A stretch of DNA of 34,611 bases from Candidatus Moraniibacteriota bacterium (GCA_016867255.1 VGKB01000003.1:1-34611); one strand, 5' to 3'. Shown: positions 13,166 through 22,312, counted from the first letter of the stretch. Numbers and translations: made by a program. Notes: generated from the letters alone by a model not told the origin.

Positions 13166-14674
13166 TTAATTCTCCCTTTTTAAATAGTTTTTTCCCACTC
13201 GCCAGCCGTCTCCCGCTCCCATAGTTATTAAGATAGTCGGTTTCTTGGATTTATATTTTTTCAGGAAATCAAGGCAATCCTGATGGGAGGGAAAATTAAA
13301 GGCCGTTTTTTTGTTTTTGATAAGCTTTTTAGCGATGTCAGCGCTTCTGACTTTACCTTTTAATTCTCTGGCAGAGCCATAGATCGGAAGAAGCCCAATC
13401 AGATCGGCGGCGGAAAGCGATTTAATAAATTCAGCAAGGAACGCACTGGTTCGGGTGAAAGTGTGCGACTGGAAGATTACGAAAATTTTAAACTTGGGAA
13501 AGTGCCTTCTTACGGCGGCTAAAGTCGCGTCAATTTCAGCGGGATGGTGGGCGTAATCGTCATAGACCAGTACTTCCCCCCTTTTTCCAATAAATTGCAT
13601 CCGACGCTCGGTTCCCCGGAAACTCTCAAAACTTTTGGCTATTTTATTGTTTGAAATTTTCAACTTGAAGTTTGGGACGCAAGATAATGCCAAGACAAAG
13701 GCGACCGCCGCCGCTAGATTATAGGCGTTGTGCTCGCCAAAAAGAGAGGCGGAGACGGCAATTTTCTGTTTCTTATTGAAAATATTTTGTGCTGTCTTCT
13801 TTGGCAGGTTAATCTTGAAAAAGTATTTTGGAATTTGGAATCTAGAATTTGGAATTTGGTTTGGATCCTGGGATCCGGAATCCAAAATTTGAATATCATT
13901 ATTTTTATTTTTTCCGTAGGTTAAAATTACGCGATCATCGTTATTTTTTAGGTTTAATTCCTTCAACATGCGTAATGTTTTAACGTCATCCCCGTTAAAT
14001 ACGCCGATTTTAGGCAGCTTTAATTTTGTTCTTGCCCACTTCCCTACCCACTTTTCAAACACCCGGTAATAATTTTCCGGTTTTTTATAGTAATCCGGAT
14101 GGTCATAGTCAATATTGGTAATGATAATGGACCACGGCCGGTAATGTCTTAGTTTATTTTGGTGCTCGTCGGCTTCAATTACGAAAAACGAACTTTTGCC
14201 GGTTATCGCGTTAGTCTGCCAATTGGCTACCCGACTGCCGATTAGCGCGGTGGGATCTAAGCCAAGGTTTTTCATTGATTCGGCGATAAGGGCGGAAGTG
14301 GTTGTTTTGCCGTGCGTTCCTGAAACCGCGATGCCCAAAGAGGCGTTAAATAAAGCGCTAACTGCTTCAGGATACGACATAACCGGAATTTTTTTCTTTT
14401 TGGCCGATAAAATCTCCGGATGCTTTATTGGATCAAAAGCGGTTGAGTATACTACCAGTTCAGTATTTTTGGGCAAATTAGAAGTTCTGAATCCTTCTCT
14501 GAAAGGAATTTTGAGTTTCTTAAGCACCGCGTCAGTAAAAAATTTTTCGTGGGTGTCCGAACCACTGATGATTTTACCGCGGCTCTTAAGAATCTGCGCC
14601 AGCGCCGTCATCCCGACACCCTTGATGCCGACCAGATAAATATGTTTTAATTTTTGCAATAAATTATTTTTCAT
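13166..14674 (-). CDS. murC: UDP-N-acetylmuramate--L-alanine ligase
   Basis: MurC joins L-alanine to UDP-MurNAc with ATP, the first peptide step of peptidoglycan synthesis in the cytoplasm. The 502-aa protein has the N-terminal Rossmann motif GIKGVGMTALA (16-26), the Mur ligase P-loop SGTHGKTTTSAL (about 118-129), the acidic metal site EADEH, and TNIDYDHPDYY. In the C-terminal domain DDYAHHPAEIDATL and FQSHTFTRTSAFL match MurC rather than MurD/E/F. An unusual stretch around residues 260-283 (DSGSQDPNQIPNSRFQIPK) is encoded by a heptad repeat and looks like an insertion between conserved blocks. The family is usually about 450-490 aa. Other mur genes are not in the window. Confidence 0.95.
   Translation of the reverse strand: MKNNLLQKLKHIYLVGIKGVGMTALAQILKSRGKIISGSDTHEKFFTDAVLKKLKIPFREGFRTSNLPKNTELVVYSTAFDPIKHPEILSAKKKKIPVMSYPEAVSALFNASLGIAVSGTHGKTTTSALIAESMKNLGLDPTALIGSRVANWQTNAITGKSSFFVIEADEHQNKLRHYRPWSIIITNIDYDHPDYYKKPENYYRVFEKWVGKWARTKLKLPKIGVFNGDDVKTLRMLKELNLKNNDDRVILTYGKNKNNDIQILDSGSQDPNQIPNSRFQIPKYFFKINLPKKTAQNIFNKKQKIAVSASLFGEHNAYNLAAAVAFVLALSCVPNFKLKISNNKIAKSFESFRGTERRMQFIGKRGEVLVYDDYAHHPAEIDATLAAVRRHFPKFKIFVIFQSHTFTRTSAFLAEFIKSLSAADLIGLLPIYGSARELKGKVRSADIAKKLIKNKKTAFNFPSHQDCLDFLKKYKSKKPTILITMGAGDGWRVGKNYLKREN
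13827..13896. repeat. Heptad repeat inside murC
   Basis: From 13827 the 7-mers read TTTGGAA, TTTGGAA, TCTAGAA, TTTGGAA, TTTGGTT, TGGATCC, TGGGATC, then CGGAATC and further degenerate units. Seven is not a multiple of three, so the translation is not a simple peptide repeat. About ten units (70 nt) keep the gene open with no stop on the coding strand. Confidence 0.75.
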
Positions 14675-14722
14675 TTGGCATTCTCCAATTATACGAAACG
14701 ATAGAATATATTATAGATATAG

Positions 14723-14728
14723 TATAAT
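14723..14728 (+). promoter_or_regulatory. -10 element in the murC/dnaG divergent region
   Basis: A consensus TATAAT lies 38 nt before the dnaG ATG in a very AT-rich 91-nt divergent spacer. No convincing -35 is seen. A minus-strand TATAAT close to the murC start (within the tataattgg stretch) could serve murC with a very short leader. Confidence 0.4.
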
Positions 14729-14765
14729 ATTTGCATATATTAACATTAATTTTTGATTTAGCCTC

Positions 14766-16592
14766 ATGGCAACGCTTGTCGATGACGTGAAGGATAAATT
14801 GGATGTTGTGGACATTGTCTCCGGTTACGTTAAATTGACGCCGGCCGGCGCGAACATGCGAGGTTTGTGCCCTTTTCACCGGGAGAAAACGCCTTCTTTT
14901 ATGGTGAGCAAGGAAAAACAGATATTCCACTGCTTTGGCTGCGGCAAGGGGGGAGATGTGATTACTTTCATTGAAGAAATGGAAGGGATGGAGTTTAAGG
15001 AGGCGCTCCGAATGTTGGCGGAAAGAGCCGGCTTGGATTATCGCAGATATCAGGGGACTTTTTCCGACCAAGGCCAAGTAGATGATAAAGAGACAATTCG
15101 GCGGCTGCTGGAAGCCACCGCGGTTTTTTACGAGAAAGAGTTAAAAGGAGCCAAAGGCAAAAAAGCTACCAATTACCTTAGAGAACGGGGGCTGAAAAAC
15201 AGTTATGCCTCTTTATTCCGTTTGGGCTACGCCCCCAGATTAAACGCTAAAGGCACTCCCGCGGCCCTTTATGATCATTTGAGAGAGCTTGGCTTTTCCG
15301 CGGATGCTATTTTGAAAAGCGGCAGTGTGTATAAAAAAGACAACCAAGATGTTTTTGTGGACCGTTTCCGGGGACGGCTGATATTCCCGATTACGGATGG
15401 TCTGGGGCGGATAGTAGGATTTTCCGCCCGACTGCTTCCCGGCGATGAGAGCGGGCAAGGGAAATACATCAATACGCCCGGAACAATCCTCTACGACAAG
15501 AGCAGTTTGCTCTACGGTTTTCACTTGGCAAAAAACAGCATTCGGGAAAGTCAAGAGGTGATAATGCTGGAAGGTAATCTGGATGTTATTCTGAGCCATC
15601 AAGCCGGAGTAAAACAAGCCGTGGCCACTTGCGGCACTGCCGTGGGAGTTAAACAACTTACTTACTTGCGCCGTTTTACCGAAAAACTAATATTAGCGTT
15701 TGACGCCGATATGGCGGGGGTGAAAGCTGCCAAAAGAACCGCGGAATTGGCTTGGGCGCAGGATATGGACGTGAAAGTGATTCCCCTAAAAACCGGCAAG
15801 GACGTGGCGGACATTGCCAGCGCGGAACCGGATAACTGGCAAGAGATGGTAAAAAAGCCCAGAAGCGTGGCCGGATATTTTTTTAACCTTGCTTTTGGGA
15901 ACCGGGTGTTAAGTCTGGACCAAAAAAAAGTATTGGCGGAAAAAATTATAAAGTTGCTGTCTCAGATCCCATCGCGGGTGGAGCAGTCCTACTACCTGAA
16001 AAAATTGGCCGAATTAGTAAAAGTGCCGGAAAATCTTCTTTGGGAAAAAATTTCGGGAAAAAACGCAAATTTGGCGCTAAAACAAGAATCTGAGAAAGAA
16101 AAAAGCCCCTTCTTTTCCAAAGGCAGGAGGATTTTATTGGAGGAAAGACTTATCGGACTAATCTTCAATTACCCCGAGTTGTATTTCAAAAACAGGGAGA
16201 AAGTCGGGAGTATTGTTTTGGTGGGAGAAGTAAACAAGTCTATTTGGCGGGAAATGAAGAATTATCTGGATTCACTGGACGCGAAGAAAGAAGGCGCGAA
16301 AGAAAAAATTGATTTAAAATTTTCCAGTCGGGAGCTGAACCTTTTAGCCAAAGAATACGCAATAAGCGTGGACAAGGAATTAGGAGGAGATTCAGATAAC
16401 ATTCTGGAGGATGCGAAAAATGAGCTGCTTAAGTGCGCCAACGCTCTGGAATTGGAATTTTTAAAAGACAAAAGATCGGAATTATTGGCAAAAATAGAGA
16501 AAATATCTCCCTCAAAGAAAAAAAAGCTGCGGGCGGTCATGAAACAGTTGGAAAGGATAAGCAAGGAAATCAACCGTAAAAGAGTATTCTGA
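14766..16592 (+). CDS. dnaG: DNA primase
   Basis: DnaG makes RNA primers at the replication fork with DnaB helicase. The 608-aa length is normal. The zinc-binding domain has C35PFH38 and C56FGC59. The catalytic RNA polymerase domain contains RFRGRLIFPITDGLGRIVGFSARLL and the TOPRIM motifs, with the catalytic Glu in LEGNLDVI (about 269; usual form EGYMDVI) and the acidic pair in AFDADMAGVKA (about 313-315). The C-terminal helicase-interaction region (about 420-608) is long, helical and weakly conserved, as usual. The gene is divergent from murC. The start gives the canonical beginning MATLVDDVKDKLDVVDIVSGY. Confidence 0.97.
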   Translation: MATLVDDVKDKLDVVDIVSGYVKLTPAGANMRGLCPFHREKTPSFMVSKEKQIFHCFGCGKGGDVITFIEEMEGMEFKEALRMLAERAGLDYRRYQGTFSDQGQVDDKETIRRLLEATAVFYEKELKGAKGKKATNYLRERGLKNSYASLFRLGYAPRLNAKGTPAALYDHLRELGFSADAILKSGSVYKKDNQDVFVDRFRGRLIFPITDGLGRIVGFSARLLPGDESGQGKYINTPGTILYDKSSLLYGFHLAKNSIRESQEVIMLEGNLDVILSHQAGVKQAVATCGTAVGVKQLTYLRRFTEKLILAFDADMAGVKAAKRTAELAWAQDMDVKVIPLKTGKDVADIASAEPDNWQEMVKKPRSVAGYFFNLAFGNRVLSLDQKKVLAEKIIKLLSQIPSRVEQSYYLKKLAELVKVPENLLWEKISGKNANLALKQESEKEKSPFFSKGRRILLEERLIGLIFNYPELYFKNREKVGSIVLVGEVNKSIWREMKNYLDSLDAKKEGAKEKIDLKFSSRELNLLAKEYAISVDKELGGDSDNILEDAKNELLKCANALELEFLKDKRSELLAKIEKISPSKKKKLRAVMKQLERISKEINRKRVF

Positions 16593-16612
16593 AAATAAAT
16601 ATAATTTTAAAA

Positions 16613-17590
16613 ATGAGAACCGGACGAAACAGAAAAATAATTTTTCTCGCGGTTGCCGCGATAGCGGCGATTATATCATTGCTTTTGATTTTTCTTCCCT
16701 CTACCAGTTCGCGCCAAATCGGGCTCGGATCCTCCTTTTTTACTGCTTCTCTTCCCTCGGACGGAGATAATTTTGAATTTGCCGTAATTGGCGATACGCA
16801 GAAGTTTAACCCGGGGAGAAAAAACGGGGGCCTGCAAAAAGCCGCAGAGGGTATTGGCAGAAAAAAAGCTGCTTTTACTCTGGCAATGGGAGATTTAGCG
16901 ACCGATTGTAAAGGAGGAAAAAAATGCGAAAAGAATTGGAGGAAATGGAAAAAGATTGTTTTAGCTGATGTGCCGGAAGTTTATCCGGTAATGGGTAATC
17001 ATGACCAAATCAAGGACGAAGCTTATGCGACTTGGCGTAGAGTTTTTAACCTGCCGGATAACGGTCCGGAAGGATACCAGGAGATAGTTTATTCCTTTGA
17101 TTACGGCAATTCCCATTTTGTGGTTTTAAATAGCGGAACCAGCCATTCTGTCAATAAAGAGCAGCGAGATTGGCTGGAAGAAGATTTAGATAGCAACCAA
17201 AAGGAAAACATTTTTGTGTTTTTTCACGAACCTGCCTGGCCTACTGGTGATAAAATTGGAGAAAGTCTGGACGTACATCCGGAAGAACGCGATGAATTGT
17301 GGGGAATATTAGATAGACACGGCGTTGCGGCGGTATTCTCAGGACACGAGCATTTATTTAGTCGCAGAAAAATAACGGCCGTTCAATTCTCTGGAGCAGA
17401 GAAGGAAATTTATCAATTTATTGTGGGCAACACTGATTCGTTTCGGCACGGCAAACCTCGGAAAAATAAAGCGGATTATTATTTTACTAATAAGAGTTAC
17501 GCTTTAGTTCAAGTTAACGGATCAGAAATAACCGTGAAGAACTATTCTATTGGAGGCAGAAAGATGGACGAGTTTAAATTTACCCGGTAA
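16613..17590 (+). CDS. Exported calcineurin-like metallophosphoesterase
   Basis: The 325-aa protein has a signal peptide or signal-anchor (about 8-28, IIFLAVAAIAAIISLLLIFL). The metallophosphatase motifs follow in order: VIGDTQ (about 59), MGDLATDC (about 100), MGNHDQ (about 128), FFHEPAW (about 205) and FSGHEHLFSR (about 244). These are the two-metal ligands of the purple-acid-phosphatase-like class. It probably hydrolyses phosphoesters outside the cytoplasm; the substrate is unknown. It follows dnaG by 20 nt and converges on rpsT with only 3 nt between stops. Confidence 0.88.
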   Translation: MRTGRNRKIIFLAVAAIAAIISLLLIFLPSTSSRQIGLGSSFFTASLPSDGDNFEFAVIGDTQKFNPGRKNGGLQKAAEGIGRKKAAFTLAMGDLATDCKGGKKCEKNWRKWKKIVLADVPEVYPVMGNHDQIKDEAYATWRRVFNLPDNGPEGYQEIVYSFDYGNSHFVVLNSGTSHSVNKEQRDWLEEDLDSNQKENIFVFFHEPAWPTGDKIGESLDVHPEERDELWGILDRHGVAAVFSGHEHLFSRRKITAVQFSGAEKEIYQFIVGNTDSFRHGKPRKNKADYYFTNKSYALVQVNGSEITVKNYSIGGRKMDEFKFTR

Positions 17591-17593
17591 AAA

Positions 17594-17866
17594 CTACTTT
17601 TTCTTGTTGGAACGCAATTTTTTATACAAGTGCCTTTTTTTGCGGGCGGCGGTATTTTTTTTAATTACGTTTTTTTGGGCGGCCCGGTCAATTATTCTTT
17701 GGGCCTCTCGCAAAATTTTATTAATCTTGGTTGGATCAACATTTTCAGCGATGTGTTTTTCGGCTTTTTTGATGATGTCTTTAACTCTTTTTTTAACGAT
17801 AGTGTTGCGAATTCGGTTTTTTTGAGCGACCTTTAGGTATTTTTTTGCGGCTTTTTTAATGGGCAT
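17594..17866 (-). CDS. rpsT: 30S ribosomal protein S20
   Basis: The 90-aa, very basic, all-helical protein has the S20 pattern: MPIKKAAKKYLKVAQKNRIRN at the start, TIVKKRVKDIIKKAEKH, then a middle acidic helix and the closing KNTAARKKRHLYKKL. S20 binds 16S rRNA early in 30S assembly. Its length matches the family. It is transcribed alone from a good promoter (17917-17945), as is common for rpsT. Confidence 0.95.
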   Translation of the reverse strand: MPIKKAAKKYLKVAQKNRIRNTIVKKRVKDIIKKAEKHIAENVDPTKINKILREAQRIIDRAAQKNVIKKNTAARKKRHLYKKLRSNKKK

Positions 17867-17916
17867 GTGAAAAATTTAATTTAGGGATTTAAGTTGGTTT
17901 CTTAAACTTCCGTAAC

Positions 17917-17945
17917 AATCTACGAATTATTAAAGATAATGTCAA
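17917..17945 (-). promoter_or_regulatory. Sigma-70 promoter of rpsT
   Basis: On the minus strand a perfect TTGACA (17940-17945) is followed after 17 nt by TAGATT (17917-17922). The rpsT ATG is about 50 nt downstream. Confidence 0.65.
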
Positions 17946-18012
17946 ATTATCCCACTTTTAAAATTGGTGATAAAATAACAAAAACTCAAAGAAATTTTGT
18001 GACCATTAGATT

Positions 18013-19143
18013 ATGCCGCCCCAAAAAAAGAAAGTGAAGAAAATAGAGGAGAATGACCGGTCTTATAAAAAAGAGCTGCCCGATGGTAAACTATGGCTTA
18101 ACTTGCTTCGCTGGGCGGCGGTTTTTGCAACAGTTTTTGTTATTGGTCTTATGGTTACTGTTTGGGGGATATATCAAAAAAATTGGCAAAATTATTTTAT
18201 TGAGGCGTTTGAGAAATCCATTCCCTTTCCTGCGGCAAGTATTGGATATGGAGGTTGGATTAGTATTGCCGAATTTAACAGTAAGACAAAGGCCATAAAA
18301 GTCTTTTTGGAAGGGCGGGAAGTGGTTTTCCAAAGGGGGATATTTGATTTTTCTACTCCGGAAGGGTTAAGAAGACTTGAAGTGATTAAGAAAAACGTCT
18401 TGAATCAGGCAATAGAGAATAAAATTATGGAGATTGAAGCCGAGAAAAGAGGAATCCAAGCAGATAGGAGCGAAATCAAAGATATTAGCAGGAAGATTTT
18501 AGAAAGAGACAATAAAAGAGAGGAAAATCTCAATCAATTAAAATTGATGTATAATTGGGGCGAAAATGATTTTTCAGAGCAGATTGTTAAAAAAATGGTA
18601 ATTAAGGGAAAATTGGAGGAGAAGCTAAAATCATCCGGGGAACTAAATGCCGCCGCGAGAAAGAAAGTCAATATCGTCAGGGAAAAAGTTGAACGGGGAG
18701 AAAACTTTGAAAATGTTGCTCGTGAGTACAGCGAAGCGTCAAGCCGCCAATACGGCGGGCTACTTCCGCCCTTTAGCCAAAATGAATCTCCCGAAGAATT
18801 CAAGAACACCGCCTTTTTGTTAGGGGAGGGTGAGGTAAGTGAACCGATAGAGACTGAAAATGGCTGGCAAATTATCAAGCTAGAGAGAAGCTATCCGGAA
18901 GGGGGCGTAAAGAAAGTAGAGATAAGGCATATTTTGATAAACAAAAACAGCTTTGACAGTTGGGTGGCGGAAAGAAAGAAGGCGGAAAAAGTGAAAGTAT
19001 TTTTAAAACCCTATTATTGGCATTCTCAAATGGGCAGATTATATTTTAAGGATGAGGAGTTAAACGGTTTTGAGGATCAAATCAATAGGGAATACCTGGA
19101 AGAGAGGTCGCAAGAAATTGATTTTATAATTAACACTGAGTAA
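18013..19143 (+). CDS. PpiC/SurA-like peptidyl-prolyl isomerase, membrane anchored
   Basis: The 376-aa protein has a short basic N-terminus and one transmembrane anchor (about 33-53, WAAVFATVFVIGLMVTVWGIY). A SurA_N-like helical chaperone region follows (about 115-210, KKNVLNQAIENKIMEIEAEKRG...), then a parvulin domain. The parvulin helix is REKVERGENFENVAREYSE, followed by QYGGLLPPF, FKNTAFLLGEGEVSEPIETENGWQIIKLE. The usual first strand (xxHILI) is missing before the helix but is found after the domain as VEIRHILINKN (about 301-311), which suggests a permuted order. It should help fold exported proteins outside the membrane. It heads a run with a methyltransferase and ftsK. Confidence 0.85.
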   Translation: MPPQKKKVKKIEENDRSYKKELPDGKLWLNLLRWAAVFATVFVIGLMVTVWGIYQKNWQNYFIEAFEKSIPFPAASIGYGGWISIAEFNSKTKAIKVFLEGREVVFQRGIFDFSTPEGLRRLEVIKKNVLNQAIENKIMEIEAEKRGIQADRSEIKDISRKILERDNKREENLNQLKLMYNWGENDFSEQIVKKMVIKGKLEEKLKSSGELNAAARKKVNIVREKVERGENFENVAREYSEASSRQYGGLLPPFSQNESPEEFKNTAFLLGEGEVSEPIETENGWQIIKLERSYPEGGVKKVEIRHILINKNSFDSWVAERKKAEKVKVFLKPYYWHSQMGRLYFKDEELNGFEDQINREYLEERSQEIDFIINTE

Positions 19144-19161
19144 GAATAGTAAACGTAAAAA

Positions 19162-19770
19162 ATGGGCAAAATCAATCAAAAAAACAAATTAGTGGAAGAA
19201 CTGAGAATTATCGGAAGCGGATTCATTGACCCTGAAACAGTGGCGGCTGACTGGAACATAAAAAAAGGGGAAGTAGTCGCCGATTTAGGTTGCGGCGGCG
19301 GATATTTCACTATCCCTACCGCCAGGATGGTTGGCGATGAAGGGAAGGTGTATGCGGTAGACGTGATGGAAGGGCCTATAGAATCAGTAAAGAGCCGTGC
19401 TTATCTGGCTGGGTTAAGTAATATTATCGCGATAAGAGCTGATTTGGAGGGGAAAGAATCTCTTTCAAAATGGGTAAAGGCGGGAGAATGCGATAAAGTG
19501 CTTTTAGCTAACGTGCTTTATACTTCAAAAAAGAAGAACGCTATAATTAGCGAAGCAAGGAGGATATTGAAGAAAAAAGGAAACTTAATTGTAGTTGAGT
19601 GGAAGAAAAAAATTGAAGAAGGCCAAGAAAAAATAAAATATTTTGGTCCTCCGGAAAAGACCAGGATTAGCGGGAAAGAGCTTAAAGACATGCTCAAAAA
19701 GTCCGGATTTAAATTTATTCGGGGTTTTGAAGCGGGTAACTTCCATTTCGGTATGGTACTGGAAAAATAA
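19162..19770 (+). CDS. SAM-dependent methyltransferase (class I)
   Basis: The 202-aa protein has a Rossmann-type methyltransferase fold. Motif I is VADLGCGGGYFTIP (about 36-49), the acidic end of strand 2 is VYAVDVME, motif IV is KVLLANVLYTS, and the C-terminal ISGKELKDMLKKSGFKFI is typical of UbiE-like Methyltransf_25/31 proteins. The substrate cannot be told from sequence. It lies 18 nt after the foldase and 19 nt before ftsK, so it is probably co-transcribed. Confidence 0.85.
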   Translation: MGKINQKNKLVEELRIIGSGFIDPETVAADWNIKKGEVVADLGCGGGYFTIPTARMVGDEGKVYAVDVMEGPIESVKSRAYLAGLSNIIAIRADLEGKESLSKWVKAGECDKVLLANVLYTSKKKNAIISEARRILKKKGNLIVVEWKKKIEEGQEKIKYFGPPEKTRISGKELKDMLKKSGFKFIRGFEAGNFHFGMVLEK

Positions 19771-19789
19771 TCAATAACATTTATCGTCC

Positions 19790-22147
19790 GTGGGTAGAAG
19801 AAAAAAGAAAAAAGAAATTGACTCAGAGTTGAAAGAGGGAGAATTAAATATATCCAGTACGGCAGAGCGGTGGCTTATAGGGGTATTGGCTTGGGGGATA
19901 GCGTGTATTGTTGTTCTGAGTCTTTTTAACGAAGCCGGAATTGTGGGAAAATATTTAGGGAAAGGAATGGTTGAAATTTTCGGCTGGGGAAAGTATTTGA
20001 TTCCATTTATTCTTATGGTAAGCGGCTACTGGATTATCCGGCAGGAAAGATTAGCCCATCCCTATTATCGGGTAAACGGGCTCTTTTTAACTTTTATTTG
20101 TGCGCTGGCAATTTCATCTTTGGTTAGTAACGGGCTGGAAGGAAAGGTAAACTTGCCTGTCATGAAATCGGCCGGCGGTTACGTGGGGTTGGCGTTGGGG
20201 TATGCGGCAAGTTACTTGGGTTTTTGGGGCGGTTTGATAATTTTAATCACCCTATTTTTTGTAGGGATAATATTGTTGCTTGACGGATACTTCAGGAAAG
20301 TTGAATCAGCGGAAAAAGAACAGATTTCAGCAAAGACCGAATTTGCTGAATCAGAAATAATTGAAAAGGAAGGAGAAGAGGCGAAGGAATTTTTGGCTCA
20401 GGGTTTTGTTTTAGAAAAAGACAATTGGAAAAACTCTCTCCTCCACACCCTGAGAAAAGTAAAAAACAAACTTATAAAAAACAAGAGAAATGGGGCATTG
20501 CAAGATCTAGAGGCCTTTGGGGATAAAAAGAACCAAACTAATGAAGCTTCTTTTTCAGGGACGCCTTCAGAATCTGGGAAAAATAAAAAAGGGAGCCAAC
20601 ATTTGAAAGTAAAGATAATTCCGGGATTGAATGAGAATTGGAAATTTCCTTCACTTGACATTTTGGAGAAAAATACTACCAAGGCGGTTGCGGAAGACAT
20701 CAAAACCAATTCAGCCGCGATTAAAAAGACATTGTTAAATTTTGGAATACCGGCGGAAGTGGCGGAAGTGAATGTGGGTCCAACGGTTACCCAATACGCT
20801 ATTAAGCCGGCAGAAGGGATAAAATTGAGCCGAATAACTGCAATCCAGAGCAATTTGGCTATGTCCTTGGCGGCTCATCCTATAAGGATTGAAGCCCCTA
20901 TCCCCGGTCGCTCTCTGGTGGGAGTTGAAGTGCCCAATAAAGTCAAAAGGGTCGTGAATCTCTGCGAATTGATAGAAGACCCGGCTTTTAAAGAATCGCC
21001 GGAAAAACTATTAATCTCTCTCGGAGAGGACCCGGCGGGAAATTATGTTTACGCCGATCTTTCTGAAATGCCCCATTTGCTTATTGCCGGCGCTACGGGT
21101 TCGGGGAAAAGCATTGACATTAATTGTCTAATTGCCAGCTTGCTCTACCGCAACACACCCAGAGAGATGAAAATGATCATGGTAGATCCTAAAAGAGTGG
21201 AGCTTTCAATTTTTAATAATATTCCGCATTTGCTAACCCCGGTTATTGTGGATCACCACAAAGTTGCCAATGCTCTCAAATGGGCAGTGTCAGAGATGGA
21301 GAGGAGATACATAGTTATTCAGGAAACAATGTCGCGCAATATTGTATCATATAACCAGAAAGTGGTGGACGGGGAAATTGAGCCGGAGGTGGTTAAAGAA
21401 ACCGGCGAAATAATTGAACCGGAATTTATGCCCTACATTGTAATAATAATTGACGAGTTGGCTGATTTAATGTCTTCTCCCTATGCCAAAGAGGTGGAAG
21501 CCCTTATTGTGCGGCTGGCGCAGATGTCACGGGCAGTGGGAATTCACTTGGTGCTTTCTACCCAGCGCCCTTCGGTAAATGTCATCACCGGCATAATCAA
21601 GGCAAATTTTCCCACGCGGATTGCGTTTCAGGTGGTCTCTCAAGTGGATTCCCGCACTATTCTGGATATGTCTGGCGCGGAGAAATTGTTGGGAAGAGGC
21701 GACATGCTCTATTTGCCGAAAGAGTCTAATCAACCCAGGCGCATTCAAGGGACTTATATTTCCGAGAAGGAAGTGCAAAAGATCGTGGACCATTTAATTG
21801 AACAGGAGGTAGCGAGCTACAATCCTACTGTGATTCAGTCCGTTGGACCGGAAATTGAAGGGAAGATGAGTAATCAGGGGGAGGAAGATGAATTATATAA
21901 TCAAGCGCGGGAAATTGTTTTGAGAGACAATAGGGCTTCAACTTCGTTGCTGCAAAGACATTTACGGATTGGTTACTCCCGGGCGGCAAGAATAATGGAT
22001 TTATTAGAAGAAAATGGGGTTATCGGCCCGGCGGAAGGATCGCGCCCGAGGCAAGTGATAAAAGGCAGTGGAAATGAGGAAAGCAAAGAAATTAATTATG
22101 AAAATCCGGCGCAAGATCAAGAGAAAAGAGATAACTGGACGCAATAA
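19790..22147 (+). CDS. ftsK: DNA translocase FtsK/SpoIIIE
   Basis: FtsK pumps DNA at the division septum to clear and resolve chromosome termini. This 785-aa GTG-start protein has about four N-terminal membrane helices (about 25-170) and a charged linker (about 175-285). The motor domain follows, with Walker A GATGSGKSIDIN (about 433-444; the usual form is GSGKSVxIN) and Walker B VIIIDELADLM (about 550-560). Next come STQRPSVNVITGIIKANFPTRIAFQV and the C-terminal gamma winged-helix, which recognises orienting DNA motifs (LLQRHLRIGYSRAARIMDLLEENGVIGPA). The domain set is complete. Confidence 0.97.
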   Translation: MGRRKKKKEIDSELKEGELNISSTAERWLIGVLAWGIACIVVLSLFNEAGIVGKYLGKGMVEIFGWGKYLIPFILMVSGYWIIRQERLAHPYYRVNGLFLTFICALAISSLVSNGLEGKVNLPVMKSAGGYVGLALGYAASYLGFWGGLIILITLFFVGIILLLDGYFRKVESAEKEQISAKTEFAESEIIEKEGEEAKEFLAQGFVLEKDNWKNSLLHTLRKVKNKLIKNKRNGALQDLEAFGDKKNQTNEASFSGTPSESGKNKKGSQHLKVKIIPGLNENWKFPSLDILEKNTTKAVAEDIKTNSAAIKKTLLNFGIPAEVAEVNVGPTVTQYAIKPAEGIKLSRITAIQSNLAMSLAAHPIRIEAPIPGRSLVGVEVPNKVKRVVNLCELIEDPAFKESPEKLLISLGEDPAGNYVYADLSEMPHLLIAGATGSGKSIDINCLIASLLYRNTPREMKMIMVDPKRVELSIFNNIPHLLTPVIVDHHKVANALKWAVSEMERRYIVIQETMSRNIVSYNQKVVDGEIEPEVVKETGEIIEPEFMPYIVIIIDELADLMSSPYAKEVEALIVRLAQMSRAVGIHLVLSTQRPSVNVITGIIKANFPTRIAFQVVSQVDSRTILDMSGAEKLLGRGDMLYLPKESNQPRRIQGTYISEKEVQKIVDHLIEQEVASYNPTVIQSVGPEIEGKMSNQGEEDELYNQAREIVLRDNRASTSLLQRHLRIGYSRAARIMDLLEENGVIGPAEGSRPRQVIKGSGNEESKEINYENPAQDQEKRDNWTQ

Positions 22148-22171
22148 AATAGAAAAAAGTTACACATTGTG

Positions 22172-22312
22172 ATGGTTATAAAACTCCCCATTTTAATTTT
22201 TTTGTGGGACGCCCGCCTGCGCCGAGGCTTCGGCGGGCAGGTCGCCTGAGAGGCATTAACTGCAATGCGAGCTAGATACAAAAAAATTAAAAAAGTTGAG
22301 TTTTATAACCAT
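22172..22312. mobile_element. MITE-like palindromic element between ftsK and comM
   Basis: The outer 15 bp (ATGGTTATAAAACTC at 22172-22186) are perfectly inverted at 22298-22312. After a short mismatch zone another 15 bp (TTTTAATTTTTTTGT at 22191-22205) pair with 22279-22293. The core holds a GC-rich hairpin around GCCGAGGCTTCGGC (about 22221-22234) with flanks CCTGC and GCAGG. There is no ORF. It looks like a small non-autonomous element or a REP-type palindrome. No clear target-site duplication was found. Confidence 0.55.
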
